Source of the DNA: Meandrina meandrites
Taxonomy: Eukaryota > Cnidaria > Anthozoa > Scleractinia > Meandrinidae
DNA length: 64,000 bases
NCBI GenBank assembly: GCA_963693305.1
Contig: OY855906.1
Location: 28,101,937 to 28,165,936 of the forward strand
Direction of reading: 5' to 3'
The notes under the pieces are model-generated. The model saw nothing but the letters and a program-made list of their open reading frames with translations, was not told the origin of the DNA and did not search any database. How positions within the stretch are numbered: the first letter of the stretch is position 1; the number at the start of each line of letters is the position of its first letter. Positions 11,061 to 23,408 of this stretch are shown here, piece by piece. Position numbers and translations under genes: made by a program.

Positions 11061-12654
11061 AAACCATGAGAGGTCAACGATGTCATTTTATATTGGCTTG
11101 AGTTTAATTTGTTGTGCCTCAAGATTTTCATTTTCGTGTCAGCAAATTTCCTGTGCCGTAAGTAAATCTATATATTATGTAAAAATATTTTCACTCCATA
11201 TGTAGGCCTATGGTAGTGCATCGTATGACCCTCGTTTCTTTTCGTCTGTTTCATAAAAATTTGGGCAGCTTGCGAACTTTTTTTTTGGGTCAAATGGTTC
11301 ACGGACCCCCCTGACAATAAATTTCCTGTACGCCTATGTGTATACTGGTATGCTTTTTGAACGGAGAAGATATGTTAGTTATCCCTTGAGGTACATGGAA
11401 AATACAAGTGTAATATACTAAACAATTAACATTCTATAGTCAGAACAAACTCGTTTTATTTTATTACAAAGTTAACACAAGAGCGGGAACTAATGATTAA
11501 AGATATTGTGTAAAGAGTCAGGTTTGGATTGCCATCATACATGTTACTGATGTTTGCGAATAAAAAAAAAATAACTTTCACATATGTGGAAAACAGTCTT
11601 TTACATTTGCTAAAAAAAGACCTAATGCTTCCGTTCTATGTCCCAGACAGTACAAGGCAGTACGAGCTGTAGAGTCCTCGTTTAGAATTGCACTCGAAGA
11701 AATAGTATTTTTGTTTCTTTTAAAGGGGTCACATAGAGCTTGAGCCACACCTTTAGGGGTCTATATGAAAATTTCAAGTCAATTTCACGAAGAAAGAGAA
11801 TAGCAAGTTTTTAACCCCTTGACTTGGAAGTCGTAGCCAGTTAATTACATTTGGGCGATTTTTGCACAAGGCAGTGAAAATAGCGTTAACCACGTTTTGG
11901 AAACTTCAGTCATATATTGGTATAAAGCCTGGTAAATATGACCGGAAAAGCCCAAAATGTGCCTCTCGTACTACTGTTATCATTCTCTGAGCTTCTGTTG
12001 GAGTATGTAACGATTGCGAAAACGTTAGACATATATTGTCAAGGAATGGCTTCAGGGAGCTCCCCTTTGACTCCTGGTGCTCCGACTTGGCCATTGGGAA
12101 AGGGAATAAGGAAGCAGGGGGCGGTGGGTGGTGGGCTCAGTTTCCAGACATTGATTATCAACATATGTCCGAGTTTTTACAAAGTGGGTGGGGGGGGGGG
12201 AGAATTCTGCAAAATTTTTTCGCCTGTACCCGGGGGAAGGTTGGTCCAAAAACCTGAGTTTTGCACTGAAAAATACTCTTTTTCATTGGCAGAAAAGTTC
12301 GGAGGGCTGCAAACAGCGCTTGTCAAATTGCATAAAGCAACTCGCTCACACATGAAAAAACAAAGGACTTGTTTGTAGCAAGTCTTGAAGAAGTTGCAAA
12401 AGCGGTGGAACAGCAATGAATCAAAACAAATAATAAATAATCAAATCTTACCAGCCGAACTTGAATCAGTCTAGTACAGATTAGAGGATGCCTTTTTCGA
12501 ACAGACCATCCAAACAATTTGACTACAATTAATATTTGAACCAAATAAAGAGAAATAAAGGTCTAGTTTACAGATTTCTTTCATGATAAGCACAAAAAGA
12601 AAAAAAAAGTAAACAACAGAGTAAAAGTCGTAGAAGTAGATATTTCATCAATAA
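11061..12654. other. Spacer between inverted arms; GPCR 3'-flank relic at its right end
   Basis: No gene recognised. 12400-12654 (AACAGCAATGAATCAAAACAAAT..., GAACAGACCATCCAAACAAT, AAATAAAGAGAAATAAAG) matches the GPCR 3'-flank copies at 45535-45800 and 49680-49830. A GPCR unit therefore once lay here and has lost its coding part. The rest is AT-rich with G-runs near 12186-12200. Confidence 0.45.
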
Positions 12655-14932
12655 TATATAGATTTAGGCAGGCCTAAAAGCGGAGCTCCTATTTATTTAT
12701 TTTTTTTATTTTTTGCTTGAGTTTGCACTGTTTAATTAAGTAGCCACACTATTTCTAAGCGTATACGGTTGCCCATATACATACATGTCGCTGCACTTTA
12801 TTGGGTTCCTCATGCACGTACGCACGTAGACGCACACATCAAATTTTAGTGTAAAGACTTTTCATAACTCTAAGGGTAACTCAATGTAAAAGAACCTTGA
12901 TGAAGGCGAAGAATTTTTTTTGATTTACTTCAAAACAGTCAAGGCAAAGAGATCAACTCAGGCAAAACAAAGTGAACTCGCGGCTAAACAAAATGAACTC
13001 ACACGACAACAAAGAAAATCGCAGCGGCAAAACTAACTCAGCAAATTCATTGAGAGCCGGTTTAAGTCATTTTAAGCAGTTTTTCTGTCTAAGAATTGTG
13101 ACAGTTTGTGATTTAGGAAGTGGTGCTCGCTGTCTAATAAGCTTACAATGTAGCTTTGAACCATCTTGTTTCGGTTGCATGATTAACTACGCTGCATGTT
13201 TTATCGTACACATTGCGAATTTATGTAGGGAAGTGAATGAATTTCCTTCGTTTCTAGTAGGCAAATGCACGTTAGGAAAAGTCTGAACTCACTCACCCAA
13301 GCACAGGCAACTCGCAATATAAAAACCGGCGAAAATACTCGAATCTAAAAATTTATCACGCGTACGAGATTTCAACACACTCACCGAAATGACAAAAAAG
13401 CAAGCGAGTTCAATAGAGCAGTTGGATAATAAATCGTTTAATCGTTGGTGTGAAGTATCGTTGCCGAAGGCTTACTCGTTTTGTCTTTGATTTGTTTGTG
13501 TGATTTTTCTGCAAATGCAGCGCGAGAAATCATGTTTTTGATCCGTGTAGCTCAATAATTTGGTATTATTTTCAAAATCCAACGATGAACCTCACAGTTA
13601 ACTCCACTAACTAAAAAAGACACAAAATTTGAAACGAAAAATTTAATAGACAAAAGTGTACACAAGTGATTAAAGCTAAGAGGTTTGAAAGCAGCTCTTT
13701 TGACGGAATTTAAGCTTATAATTGACGGGAAGATCTGAAAACCGACACAACATAGAATTCGCTCATAAATGCATGAAGTATAAACAGTTTCTCACAACCA
13801 AATGTGTACATTTACGTTCGTTACCTCATATTTTGAGAAGGCTTGTAAATTCTCCAGGGCAAAGCTTTCAAACCAGCAAAATAACATCGGAGACGAAGCG
13901 ACGAAAACGGTAGTTTCGTCCAATGTTCGTAATAATCTCACACCACCGACATATGCATAATATGAATTATCAGCGAAGATCAATATATCTTTCTTACTTT
14001 CGGTGTAGCTTTTTTACAGTCTTTTATCCGTCACTTCAGTCAACTTGACCGGCTCTGAGTACACAGTTAATTTTCCAGTCTTGGTCAGGAGCAGGAACCG
14101 TTGACAGTGCTTCAACTGCAACTCTCGTTGTTTTTGACTCGTACTCCGACATATCATGTTCAGGTCGACAACTGATTTCGGATCTTCCCGTTAAGAGGTT
14201 ATCCTAAATCACTTGGCATAAGTTTCCATGCTGTAGATATGTAAATAAAGCCAGAAATATTCACGAAGATCTATGTCCTCCAGCACGCTTTCTTCCCATC
14301 TTTCAATTCAGCAGTGAAAAACCGGTGCAACCGATTTGCCGCCTTTTCATAAAATCGCTTCGTTTAAGTTGAAATGAAATGTCCAGATCATTTTTTTAAC
14401 ATGAGAAAAAACTTTTTAAAATAGATTTAGCCAAGCCTAAAAGCTGAGCTCCTCGGTTATTAACTTTGCCCTTTATTTAAATCTCAATTTACGCGGTGAT
14501 CAAAATATTTGTAAAAAAACATCTTCTGGTCAGCGGCCAACTTAAAAAAAAACAAGTGACCCCGATGAGCTCCACATGTGAGCCCGCGATATGGTCACGT
14601 GATACTGGTCAGCGGATACGTTGTTTTGACAGCTGTCAATTAATCATAACATGGATGTCAAAGTTGTAAGCTCCGTTTACGTACGTACGTGGGGATAAGT
14701 AGAGATGGCATTCATCTGCTTCCCATCTCCCTTAGTCTATTCTCCTCCTCCTCCCCCCATCCCCGGTCGGGCTGCCTCGGTACTCCACTCCCCCTCCCCG
14801 AGAGTCCGTACGCGCGGGCGGACGGGCGGACGGCGTACGCAACCAAATTTTCTGGGCCTCATGGGTTTACCAAAAATCCTTACCCATGGTGCTCCGCTGG
14901 CGCGCTTCGCGCGCTGGAGCTCCGCTATAAAA
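12655..14932. mobile_element. About 2.3-kb insertion with GGAGCTCC-type ends
   Basis: In other units the flank runs directly from ATTTCATGAATAAAA into TTGATCTACATGTATG (45795-45825). Here about 2.3 kb is inserted at that point. The ends resemble inverted repeats: AAAAGCGGAGCTCC on the left (near 12675) and GGAGCTCCGCTATA on the right (near 14918). An internal partial copy of the left end lies at 14424-14455. No transposase is recognisable. 12775-13335 is the right arm of the long inverted repeat listed separately. Confidence 0.5.
12775..13335. repeat. Right arm of the long imperfect inverted repeat
   Basis: Matches the reverse complement of parts of 9695-11060, with the same order of blocks. 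Divergence is substantial, so the inversion is old. Confidence 0.5.
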
Positions 14933-16026
14933 TTGATCTACATGTATGATTGATGACTCAAGAAACTCATATTTTGTACTTCATTACATGTAAATACTGT
15001 ACAATCAAAATAGAAATGGAATATTTAAATAACACTATGAAGTAGTGTGGATTTGACAACACCGACGATGATTAAAGTTGACGCAGTTGAAGCAAATAAT
15101 TTGCCGAGTAATGTTTTTTTAAACATTAGGTCCTACATTTTTGCATTTGGAGGCTTCATTATATGTAATTATAAATACAATAAAAGTCAAAATAGAATAT
15201 TTAAATAACACTATAAGACCTATAACGTAAAGTAGATTTGAAAACAGCGTGAGAACAACTTATTATCTTCCGTGCACGAAAAAAAAGCAATTTCAATTCA
15301 AATATACTAAATTGCGCTTGATTATTTAAGTTGACAGATTTTTAATTAACATTTGCAGAGTAATATTTATATAAACTATAGCTTCTACATTTTTGCATTT
15401 GGAAGCTTCAAAACCTGCATAATTTTTAAAATAAGTAAAGATCCCGTGGCCAAAACTTCGGGAAATTAAATTGATCACAGTTAAATATATAAAAACAATT
15501 CGGCGAAAGTTGTAAATTTGCTGGAAGGAGAAAACAAAATGGATGGAGACCACAGTTAGCGGCCAACCTAATTAAACCACTATTCAACCTACGCTGTCCC
15601 ACAACAATGCCTTTAGGTTGTTGTTTTCTTTTATGAAATGCCTCAATGGAATCAACCAAGGATAGCCATGGCCTGTTTGTCAGCATTATGTTATAGATAT
15701 ATTACAGGGTAACTGTTCTCAGACATTGTTCACATTTTTTTACTTTGCGAAACAGGTAAGCAAATTAAGAATTTCGCACACAAACCAATAGGTCCTCCAG
15801 TTGCCACATTTATAGCAATAGGAGAAAGTTTTGCTGCATCAAAGAAATGTCCCTTTCGTGTGATTAATTCATATTATAAACGCCTCGTGCTCTATTAATT
15901 AATAAAGTTTGTTGACAACACCTGCTTCCTCTGAATGTTCGTTAAGATAAAATATAGCGACAAACTCATCGATCAAGTCGAACGTCTTTACGACCCAGAA
16001 GTTTCGACAAGTTATAAGAACCCAAG
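14933..16026 (+). promoter_or_regulatory. Conserved upstream block of GRL exon A, with TATA candidate
   Basis: One of seven copies of an upstream block that starts with TTGATCTACATGTATG and ends at a receptor exon. Blocks recognisable in all or most copies are CTCAAGAAACTCATATTTTGTA; TTATCTTCC.GGCACGAAA; TTAATTAACATTTGCAGAGTAATGTTT; TTTTGCATTTGGAAGCTTC; and GAAATGCCTCAATG.AATCAACCA. A TATAAA at 15875-15880 lies about 150 bp before the ATG, followed by CGCCTCGT. The matching position in D, E and F also reads TATAAA. The ATG has A at -3. Confidence 0.5.
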
Positions 16027-17052
16027 ATGCTGCCACGAGCGGTGCGTGTACAAGACATGAGCCAAATGGAAGTGAATGACAATGGTAGTACTGTTCCAAC
16101 TGAAGAATATCCGAGAGTAGACGAAGTGACGTCAAATCGACAAAAGCAGCTCGAAGGCATCTTCCGTCCGATCTTGATCGCAATGAAATTGACGGGGCAA
16201 TTTTTCGGCGAGACCGCGTTGAGCAAGTGTCGTGGTCGAAGGACATTGCACATTTCACACTTTTTCAGCGCGCTTATCGCTCTGGGCCAATGGCTCATGG
16301 TGGTTCTGGCTTTTATAAGTCAACTTTACGTAGGGTTCTCGTCCATGGGTACTTTTTTATTCTTGCTGGTTACAACTACTTGGTATGCTCAGTGTGCAGG
16401 TAACACAACCATTTGCTTGTTCGTTTTGCCACTGACGAACAAAAGGCCGTCAAGATTCGCCCAGTTTCTTTCTGGTTTTGTCACGACGGTGCCCGAGATT
16501 GACGGGATGAAGAAGAAAGTGGTGTGGTGTTTGTCAGTAGCGTGTTTAGCAGCTGTACTCAATTCCATCGTCCTCGCTTTCTTCATTGTGCACTTAACGG
16601 GCATGATTTCTATGTTTCCACCATGGGATCGACACCCAGGCCTGCGCTTAACGGTACGAGTGATAGAAATGGTTTGGGGGGTCCTCGATTCCTTTGCCTG
16701 GACTTTACCACCAGTGATCTTCTGTATCACGTGCATGCTCCTGGAAAAAATGTTCGACAGTTTTCAAAATAAAGTGTCCAAGGAATCAATACATTCTTTT
16801 AGCATCGCTTACTTGCGACAGGAGCACCTGAGGCTATGTGAGATGGTAGAGCTGGCCAATGCTGTGTTTTCGCCACTACTATTTGTGATTATTTCATTGG
16901 ACGTACCATTGATTTGCATCAACACTTATCAGATACTCAAGCTGTCGAGTGAGGCAGGAACCATCACGATTTTGGGTTATGTCTACTGGGGCTTCCTAAT
17001 ATCTGCTTTGTTGATAGTAATTTTCATTTTTGGAAATCGCGTTAACAAAAAG
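16027..17052 (+). CDS. GRL (gustatory-receptor-like) 7TM protein, large 5' exon A
   Basis: 342 codons, open, ending in ...FGNRVNKK at an AAG|gtaagt donor in phase 0. The protein belongs with the insect Gr/Or (7tm_7) superfamily: a predicted intracellular N-terminus, then about six hydrophobic segments (near residues 79-104, 107-136, 165-188, 209-239, 271-300 and 317-338). It also carries the family-typical HLRLCEMVELANAVFSPLLF stretch before TM6. The TM7 signature is missing here and is encoded by the short exons at 38373-41044 or 59984-61284. If the donor is not used, translation runs 15 codons into the intron and stops at 17100. No C-terminal exons are seen between A and B, so A is either an alternative first exon or a stranded duplicate. 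The open frame argues for use. Confidence 0.75.
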
Positions 17053-17445
17053 GTAAGTCTCTGTAAGCCATTAAAAGTATTCATTGACCAGGAGCTATAA
17101 TCGGAGAAGGAGACCGTAAGCGAGATCCACGCACCCCTATGATATGAGACAATTATTGTCGTGGGTGTTCGTGTTCGTTGCCGGAGTTGTGTGATTAGGG
17201 TCATGGTAGTCGCAAGTAACTCTGCCGGAAAAGTCCCTGTGCTAAAAGTTGGGAAGTTCATGAGGAAATCAGCCGTTCTATGTGTAACTTCCCTCTCGTG
17301 CTAAATTCATCTCCTGGATTTTTCGTCATTTACGCACAAGGCTGATCTATCGTTTGAAATCTAGAGAATTTTTCTGAGATGAAATTCACAAAGATTCGTT
17401 TATGTTTGGATTTTACTGTGGTAAAGGCTCTATTTTTAAATATGT

Positions 17446-17995
17446 GATAATGATGATGATAGCAAAAAAAGCCACTAGTATGCGCATCAGGTCAAACGAG
17501 GCTGGGTCGTTTCGCAACCAATCGTTTGAAAACCAATGATGCATAAACCCTTGGGAACGATGTTCCTTCATTGATGGAGGCTTTGTCTAAAATAGAACGC
17601 AAAGACTCCCGAAATAGTCTTTGGTTTTTGCTGTTCAGACCTGTTTCCAAAATGTCCGCATAACTGGGACGGATGTCGTGGTCAGTGGATTCCGCATGTT
17701 GCTTAACCGCGGAGCCAACATTTCTATTAGTGCCAGGGTTGTGTTCGGCCCCTCGAGATCCAATTCCTTTTACTTATCCCAACATTCGTGAATGGGCACA
17801 TTTTGCAGGTCATTTTACACATAATACCTTTTAACTGTTCCTTTTTTGCCTGCCGGTCGTTGGGCTTCTTTCTAGTGTTTTTAGTGGTTTAGACGCTCTC
17901 ATGCGGCTCAAAATCCGTCGAATGTGTTCCGACAGTCCTTTCACACACTGAATCGGAGTGTATGCCCTCTGATTCTCCTGGGTGCTACGCTGCGT
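17446..17995 (-). pseudogene. Penelope-like element fragment, GIY-YIG endonuclease end
   Basis: Minus-strand translation in broken frames gives pieces such as SAVKQHAESTDHDI and RLFRESLRSILDKASINEGT, which match the C-terminal part of GIY-YIG-containing Penelope-like ORFs. Several stops and frameshifts are present. Confidence 0.55.
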
Positions 17996-18239
17996 GAAGA
18001 GTAAACCTATATTTCATAGCAAAAAAATTAAATGATGGCAAAATGGTTAGTTTTCCCAGAAAATAAAGAAATACCATTTTTGTCATTTTTTATGTGATTT
18101 AATTATATTTTTATCTACTTGGATCACTGAATGGAAAAAGTTAGTCATCCCTAAGGGAAACAACCTTTGTCTAGACATAAACAGTACCGGCTGCAGGTAA
18201 ATGCCCCCTGCCTCCAAAAGTAAGACCAACATAAACTGT

Positions 18240-18640
18240 AGCTTTTGGTTCCATCTAACAAAGTAAAAGTGAAGAATGAAGTAGTCACGTGTGATGGAGA
18301 TCGCGACGTTTCGACTGCACACTGCTAGTCTTCATCAGGCGATAAGGTCGACTGGTTATGCGTAAACTTATAAAGCACGCTGCTGCGCTGTGATTGGTTG
18401 GTTTTCAATAGCTGTGCATCTCGATCATCGCTGTTCCGATGCTCTGTTGTTACCTCGGCGGTCAGCTGTCGTATAGTTCTCCTGTTGTTGTGTTTTTTTG
18501 ATCGTGGGCATCCATGCTTCAGGAATTTCAATTCCACTATCCCGGTTGATATTATTAGGGTGAAGTCTTATGTGAATTGCCTCTTTGACCCTGTGTTTGT
18601 ACCAGTGTGGGTCACGATCAATAAACAAAGTGCATGCTCA
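18240..18640 (-). pseudogene. Second Penelope-like fragment with terminal-repeat sequence
   Basis: The frame at 18425-18628 reads WYKHRVKEAIHIRLHPNNIN and then a short C-terminal tail, the end of Penelope-like ORFs. It is followed on the minus strand by CCTGATGAAGACTAGCAGT and GTCGAAACGTCGCGA, a signature of Penelope-like terminal regions. It is a 5'-truncated remnant. Confidence 0.6.
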
Positions 18641-19118
18641 GGAAAAAAAAAAAAGCTGCGCTGAAAATTACAACAGAGGATACTAAAGAAATATTTTGGA
18701 GTAGCATTAGTCAGATACGTGACTTTATTGAAAATATTCTCATTATGCGGTGTATGTAAACTTGTATGAAAGTATCATGTATCATACAACAAAGCATCAA
18801 AGAAAGATCGAAATGGCGTATGTAGTAATGTATCTGCTGTAAATCTTTATTCTCTGTATCTAAATATTGCTACGCTGTGAAGGTTCCGTAAATTGCCTTG
18901 AGCACTGTGGGATTCCTCGTACGACGTACATGTCTGACGAGTCCGTATTTGTCCGAAAAATACTACTGCAGACATTCGAATCACTTGAATCATCTTCACC
19001 TTCATGGCTATTTCAAAGAAGTGCTCAAGGAGGCCTTGACGTAAATTAAGAGTAGAAGCTGATGAAAGAAATCAAATGTCTGCTTAACTGAGAGAGGTAA
19101 TTTTGGACGCTACTTCAG

Positions 19119-19450
19119 CCATTTCCAATGTTGGCTCCTCAGCGGTGCCCAACATGTCAATTTCGTTTGTGAACTTAGAAATATAGCCGATCGCTGTATG
19201 AAATCAAAACAAGCCCAGTTAACGCGAAATCCGCAGCTTTATCTCTTGAGCACGCACAAAATCCGAAACCCTGGCTCTACAATTTCTCTGCGGCATAATG
19301 TGAGCTAGAACTCGGTTCACAAACGATTTTCCCCTAGCCACTGAACCTAAAAACTTCAACGGAACTGGACTACTATGTGATACAATACTGACGTGAATTA
19401 GCACACACAACTGGTATAAACGTCACGTGCAAACGAAAAAGTGTACAAAC
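19119..19450. repeat. Duplicated block upstream of unit B (second copy at 24838-25035)
   Basis: TTGGCTCCTCAGCGGTG, CAACATGTCAATTTCGTTTGTG and TTTATCTCTCGAGCAC-like stretches recur in order at 24838-25035, each time just before a receptor upstream block. The B and C units were therefore duplicated together with this piece. Confidence 0.6.
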
Positions 19451-19499
19451 TGTGAAAGACAATACAGACTTGTTAAGAATTTTCTAACAAGAACAGCGA

Positions 19500-20678
19500 T
19501 CTTCACGTGTTGTTGGTGACTCAAGAAACTCTTATTTTGTACTTTAATATAGGTAAATGCAATAAAATCTAAATATAATATTTAAATAACACTATGACGT
19601 AAAGTTTATTTAAAAACAGAGTGATAACAACTTGTTATCTTCCAGGCACGAAATAAAGCAATTTATTTTAAAATATACCGAATTGAGCTTGAATATTTAA
19701 GTTGGCATGGTTGTAAGAATACATGTTAATTAACATGTGCAGAGTAATGTTTGTTTCAACGTTAGCTCCTTTATACCAGTCGTTTTAAAAAGGGTTGACA
19801 TTTACATACATGTATACCTTTTGTTTTCATGTAGCATGTGTCACGAAAACAGTAGTTTTTATATATAAATATATATGTAACAGTAAAAACTCAAGAGCTA
19901 GGTTATATGGTCGTTTAATCGCTACTCCGAGTTTCATGCCTCGCATGAGGCAATCATCAGGCGACAGATGATTGCCTCGCATGAGGCATGAAACTCGGAG
20001 TAGCGATTAAATGACCATATAACCTAGCTCTTGAGTTTTTACTGCTATTCACTGCTCTAGTTCAGCTATTGAGCACTTTGTCAGTAGTAGATGAGAATTT
20101 CACTTCATTTTTTGGTTAAATATATATGTATATATGCATTTGGAAGCTTCAAAAACTGCATCATTTTTTAGATATTTAAATATCCCGTGGGCAGAACTTC
20201 GGCAAATTACATTTATCACAGTTTATCAAATGGAAATTTCCCAAAACAATACGTTTTCGTTGTTGTTTTCGTTCATGAAATGCCTCAATGAAATCAACCA
20301 ACGATACCCATTGTTTGTTTGTCAGCTTTAAGTAGTTATAAGTCATACGAGAGGGTAACTGTTTACAAACGTTGCTTCTTTTATTTAAATTTGCGAACCA
20401 GGTAACAATAGAATTTCGCAAACTAAGCAATAGGTTATATAGTTGCCGCTTTAACAACAATAGGAAAAAGTCTTGCTGCACCAAACTAATGTATTTTTTG
20501 TCTGATAACTTTATATTAGAAGCCCCACGTCCTCCTTTAATTAATAAGGTTTGTAGGCGGCACCTGCTTGCTTTGAATGCTCATCAAAAGCAAATATTGT
20601 CAGAAAGACTCGTCAATCAAGTCAACCAGGCAGGTTCGTGAACAAGAAGCTTTGAATATCAGCTAAAAAAAGAACAAG
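19500..20678 (+). promoter_or_regulatory. Upstream block of GRL exon B
   Basis: Carries the shared blocks (GACTCAAGAAACTCTTATTTTGTACTT, TTATCTTCCAGGCACGAAA, TTAACATGTGCAGAGTAATGTTTG, GCCTCAATGAAATCAACCAACG). The position that reads TATAAA in A, D, E and F is TATATT here (near 20511), so the core element is weakened. The block is interrupted by the hairpin at 19881-20044. Confidence 0.45.
19881..20044. repeat. 164-bp near-perfect hairpin
   Basis: Two 78-base arms (19881-19958 and 19967-20044) are complementary with one mismatch and are separated by an 8-base loop. The inner part, ATGCCTCGCATGAGGCAATC, is itself palindromic. The wording CATCAGG at the centre recalls Penelope-like terminal repeats, so it may be a mini-element derived from one. 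It sits inside the upstream block of exon B. Confidence 0.9.
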
Positions 20679-21704
20679 ATGCGACCAAGAACGGTGCATG
20701 TACAAGAAATGAGCCAAATGGAAGTGAATGACACTGGTAGTACTGTTCCTACTGAAGAATATCCGAGAGAAGACCAAATGATATCAAATCGACAAAGGCA
20801 GCTTGCAGAGATCTTCCGTCCGATCTTTATCGCTATGAAGTTGACAGGGCAATTTTTCGGCGAGACCGCGTTGACTAAGTGTCGTGGTCGAAGCAAATTG
20901 CACATTTCACACTTCTTCAGCGCGCTTATCGTTCTAGGCCAATGGCTAAACGTGGTTTTGGGCTTGACAAGTAGCCTTTACGTAGGGTTCTCTTCCATGA
21001 GTAAATTCTTCTTTTTATTGGTTTCGACTATTTGGTATGTTCAGTGTGCAGGTAACACAATCGTTTGTTTGTTCGTTTTGCCACTGATGAACAGAAGGCC
21101 GTCGAGATTCGCCCAATTTCTTTCCAGTTTTGTCACGACGGCGCCCGAGCTTGATGGGATGAAGGGAAAAACGGTGAGGAGTTTGGCGATAGCATGTTTA
21201 GCAGCTGTAATCAATTCCACCGTTCTCGCTATTTTCAATATTTCCTTTGAAGGCGTGATTTCTATTCATCCACCATGGGATCAACACACAGGCCTGCGCC
21301 TAACAGTACGAGTGATAGAAATGGTTTGGGGGCTCCTCAATTCCTTTGCCTGGACTTTACCACCAGTGATCTTCTGTACCACGTGCATGCTCCCAGAACA
21401 AATGTTCGACAGTTTTCAAAATAAAATGTCCAAGGAATCAATCCACTCTTTTAGCATCGCTTACTTGCGACAGGAGCACCTGAAGCTATGTGAGATGGTA
21501 GAGCTGGCCAATGCTGTGTTTTCGCCGCTGCTGTTTGTGATTATTTCATTGGACGTACCATTGATTTGCATCAACACTTATCAAACACTCAAGCTGTCAA
21601 GTGGAGCAGAAACCATCAGGATTTTGGCTTATGTCTACTGGGGCTTCATTATATGTGCTTTGTTGGTAGTTATTTTCATTTTTGGAAATCGCGTTAACAG
21701 AAAG
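20679..21704 (+). CDS. GRL 7TM protein, large 5' exon B
   Basis: 342 codons, open, ending ...FGNRVNRK at an AAG|gtaagt donor in phase 0. Membrane layout and the HLKLCEMVELANAVFSPLLF motif are as in exon A. It is closest by eye to exon C: both have QM in place of KM after the TM4-5 segment, the stretch INS.VLAIFNI.FEGVISI, and a shared downstream flank. Reading past the donor gives 28 further codons to a stop at 21788, rich in Lys and Arg. No C-terminal exon follows before the C unit, so expression as a complete receptor needs splicing to 38373 or beyond, or the exon is orphaned. Confidence 0.75.
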
Positions 21705-21837
21705 GTAAGTCCTTCACGTCATTTCGAAGCATACTATTCCATCGACCCAAGAAGTTATGATCGAAAAAAAAAAAAAGATAAGATTTAGCGTAACTGTTTG
21801 TATTGTGTTCGTTATCAAGTTATATATTACGGATGAT

Positions 21838-21916
21838 GTCAAAATGTGGTATGAACAACAAAGTGGCCCACGAGCCGCGAGGCGAGCTGCCACTGATGTT
21901 CATACCACATTTTGAC
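21838..21916. repeat. Short hairpin downstream of exon B (copy also after C)
   Basis: GTCAAAATGTGGTATGAACA and its exact reverse complement flank a GC-rich core containing CCCACGAGCCGCGAGGCGAG. A diverged copy lies at the same position after exon C (35540-35618), and a decayed left part after exon E (near 52068). The hairpin therefore predates the unit duplications. Probably an old MITE. Confidence 0.75.
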
Positions 21917-23408
21917 GCCTTCTCATAACTGAGCAGACGCACGGTAAAAATGGAATCTATTTATTTTATACAATAACAGAAGACTTCAACACACTTCAGA
22001 ATAATTTGTTTTTAAATGCAAAGCCGCCACAGGTGAGCTAAAGTTTTTTTCATTTCACACTAATGTTATCCGCAATCACGAAGCACTATGAAACCAATTT
22101 ATACGCAGAATAAAGGAAAACTGAAACTCCAACGAAAAAAAAAAACTAACCTTTTAATATCCATTTCGAAAGTTGTTTGACTCTGTAGGCTTTAAGTCAA
22201 GACTCGGATTCATGGATTTCCCGTAGCGTCGTCAAACTACTCGAGCATCAGATAAACAGCTTTCGGTGATTTTTCCAATCAGTCACTGCCTACTTCAAGC
22301 TTGTTCGGCCAAGTTAAAAGTCGCCAAAGGTGAACAATATTTAGCACACTGTTCCTCGATGTACAATAAAGTTTAACTTTGCCGATAAGACTGACTCGGA
22401 CTTTGAACTCTGATCACGCGCGCGAGTCACACCACGCAATGACGTCATCTGTGTGTCTGTACTGCAATAGATGACAAACATCAACCAATCACAACACACA
22501 CAGCTACTCAGTTATTGGATATATTTTTTTTATTATCATTAGGATTATAAAGGACTCAACAAATATTTCCATCTTCGTTAAATTTCTTGTTGACTCAATA
22601 TTCAAAGTATCTACACCCCAGTGATTATCATGTGTTTTTTTGTTGTTGTTGTTGTTGTTGCTGTTGGTGGTGGTGGTGTTGTTTATTGTTAGACCTGCTA
22701 ATCAGAAAGTATTCTATTGCATGAGGACCTATTTTAATTATTTTTTCTTGAAAATTAAAATCTTAATGTTACATGCTTTCTACTAACAATTATCAATTAA
22801 AAGAAATATTTCATTTTAATATTCAAAAGCAGCTTTAAGATAAATTGTTTTTATTTAAAATCCATTACCCGCTGATAGTTTTAAAAGAAAGAGAATAAAT
22901 GAAATACCTAATAGATGCATTGTGTCTATAACACAGGCAACTAACTGTGCAAGGAATCGTTGGTGTCCTTGCATTATTTCGATATAATCCTATGCTATCT
23001 TCAGGCTAAGCTGATAAACAGGTAGCTTAGATTTATTGTGGTTTTCAATAACGTGCGAACTCTGAAGTCCAAAGCCCAGCTGACAATTATGGTGACAGCC
23101 AACGAACCTTGAAACACAAGCCGGGGGGGGGGGGGGGGGGGGGGGTAATAAATAATAAAATAATAGAGGCTATAAGGACAAAAAGGGCGGGAAGCATTAT
23201 TCCACAATGCTCCGCATATCTTAGAGAACTACAATTACCCTTCAAGATAACTACCTCTCGTCTAATTTTAATTTCTCCTTCGATATGCTCCGCATTCATG
23301 GGATAATTATGCGATTTCAAAGAACCGCGGCCAACAAGACAGTTGTAAGACAAATACAAAGAATATAACATTATGGAGGTATTTATTAACAAAGCTCAAA
23401 GTTGGCTC
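21917..23408. other. Downstream flank of B, no gene
   Basis: Much of this aligns by eye with 35620-36540 after exon C. It includes a (GTT)n/(GGT)n stretch near 22638-22680 and a G-run at about 23122-23145. The small ORFs here are poly-proline/glycine artefacts of the G-run. Confidence 0.5.

Noticed and set aside
12050..12095. Collagen-like Gly-X-Y stretch on the minus strand (GQVGAPGVKGEL)
   Set aside because: Only four triplets, no continuation and no splice context; likely chance.
14689..14953. Two overlapping 82-86 codon ORFs in a GC-rich stretch
   Set aside because: Both arise from the C-rich end of the insertion at 12655-14932; proline/arginine-rich low complexity without homology cues.
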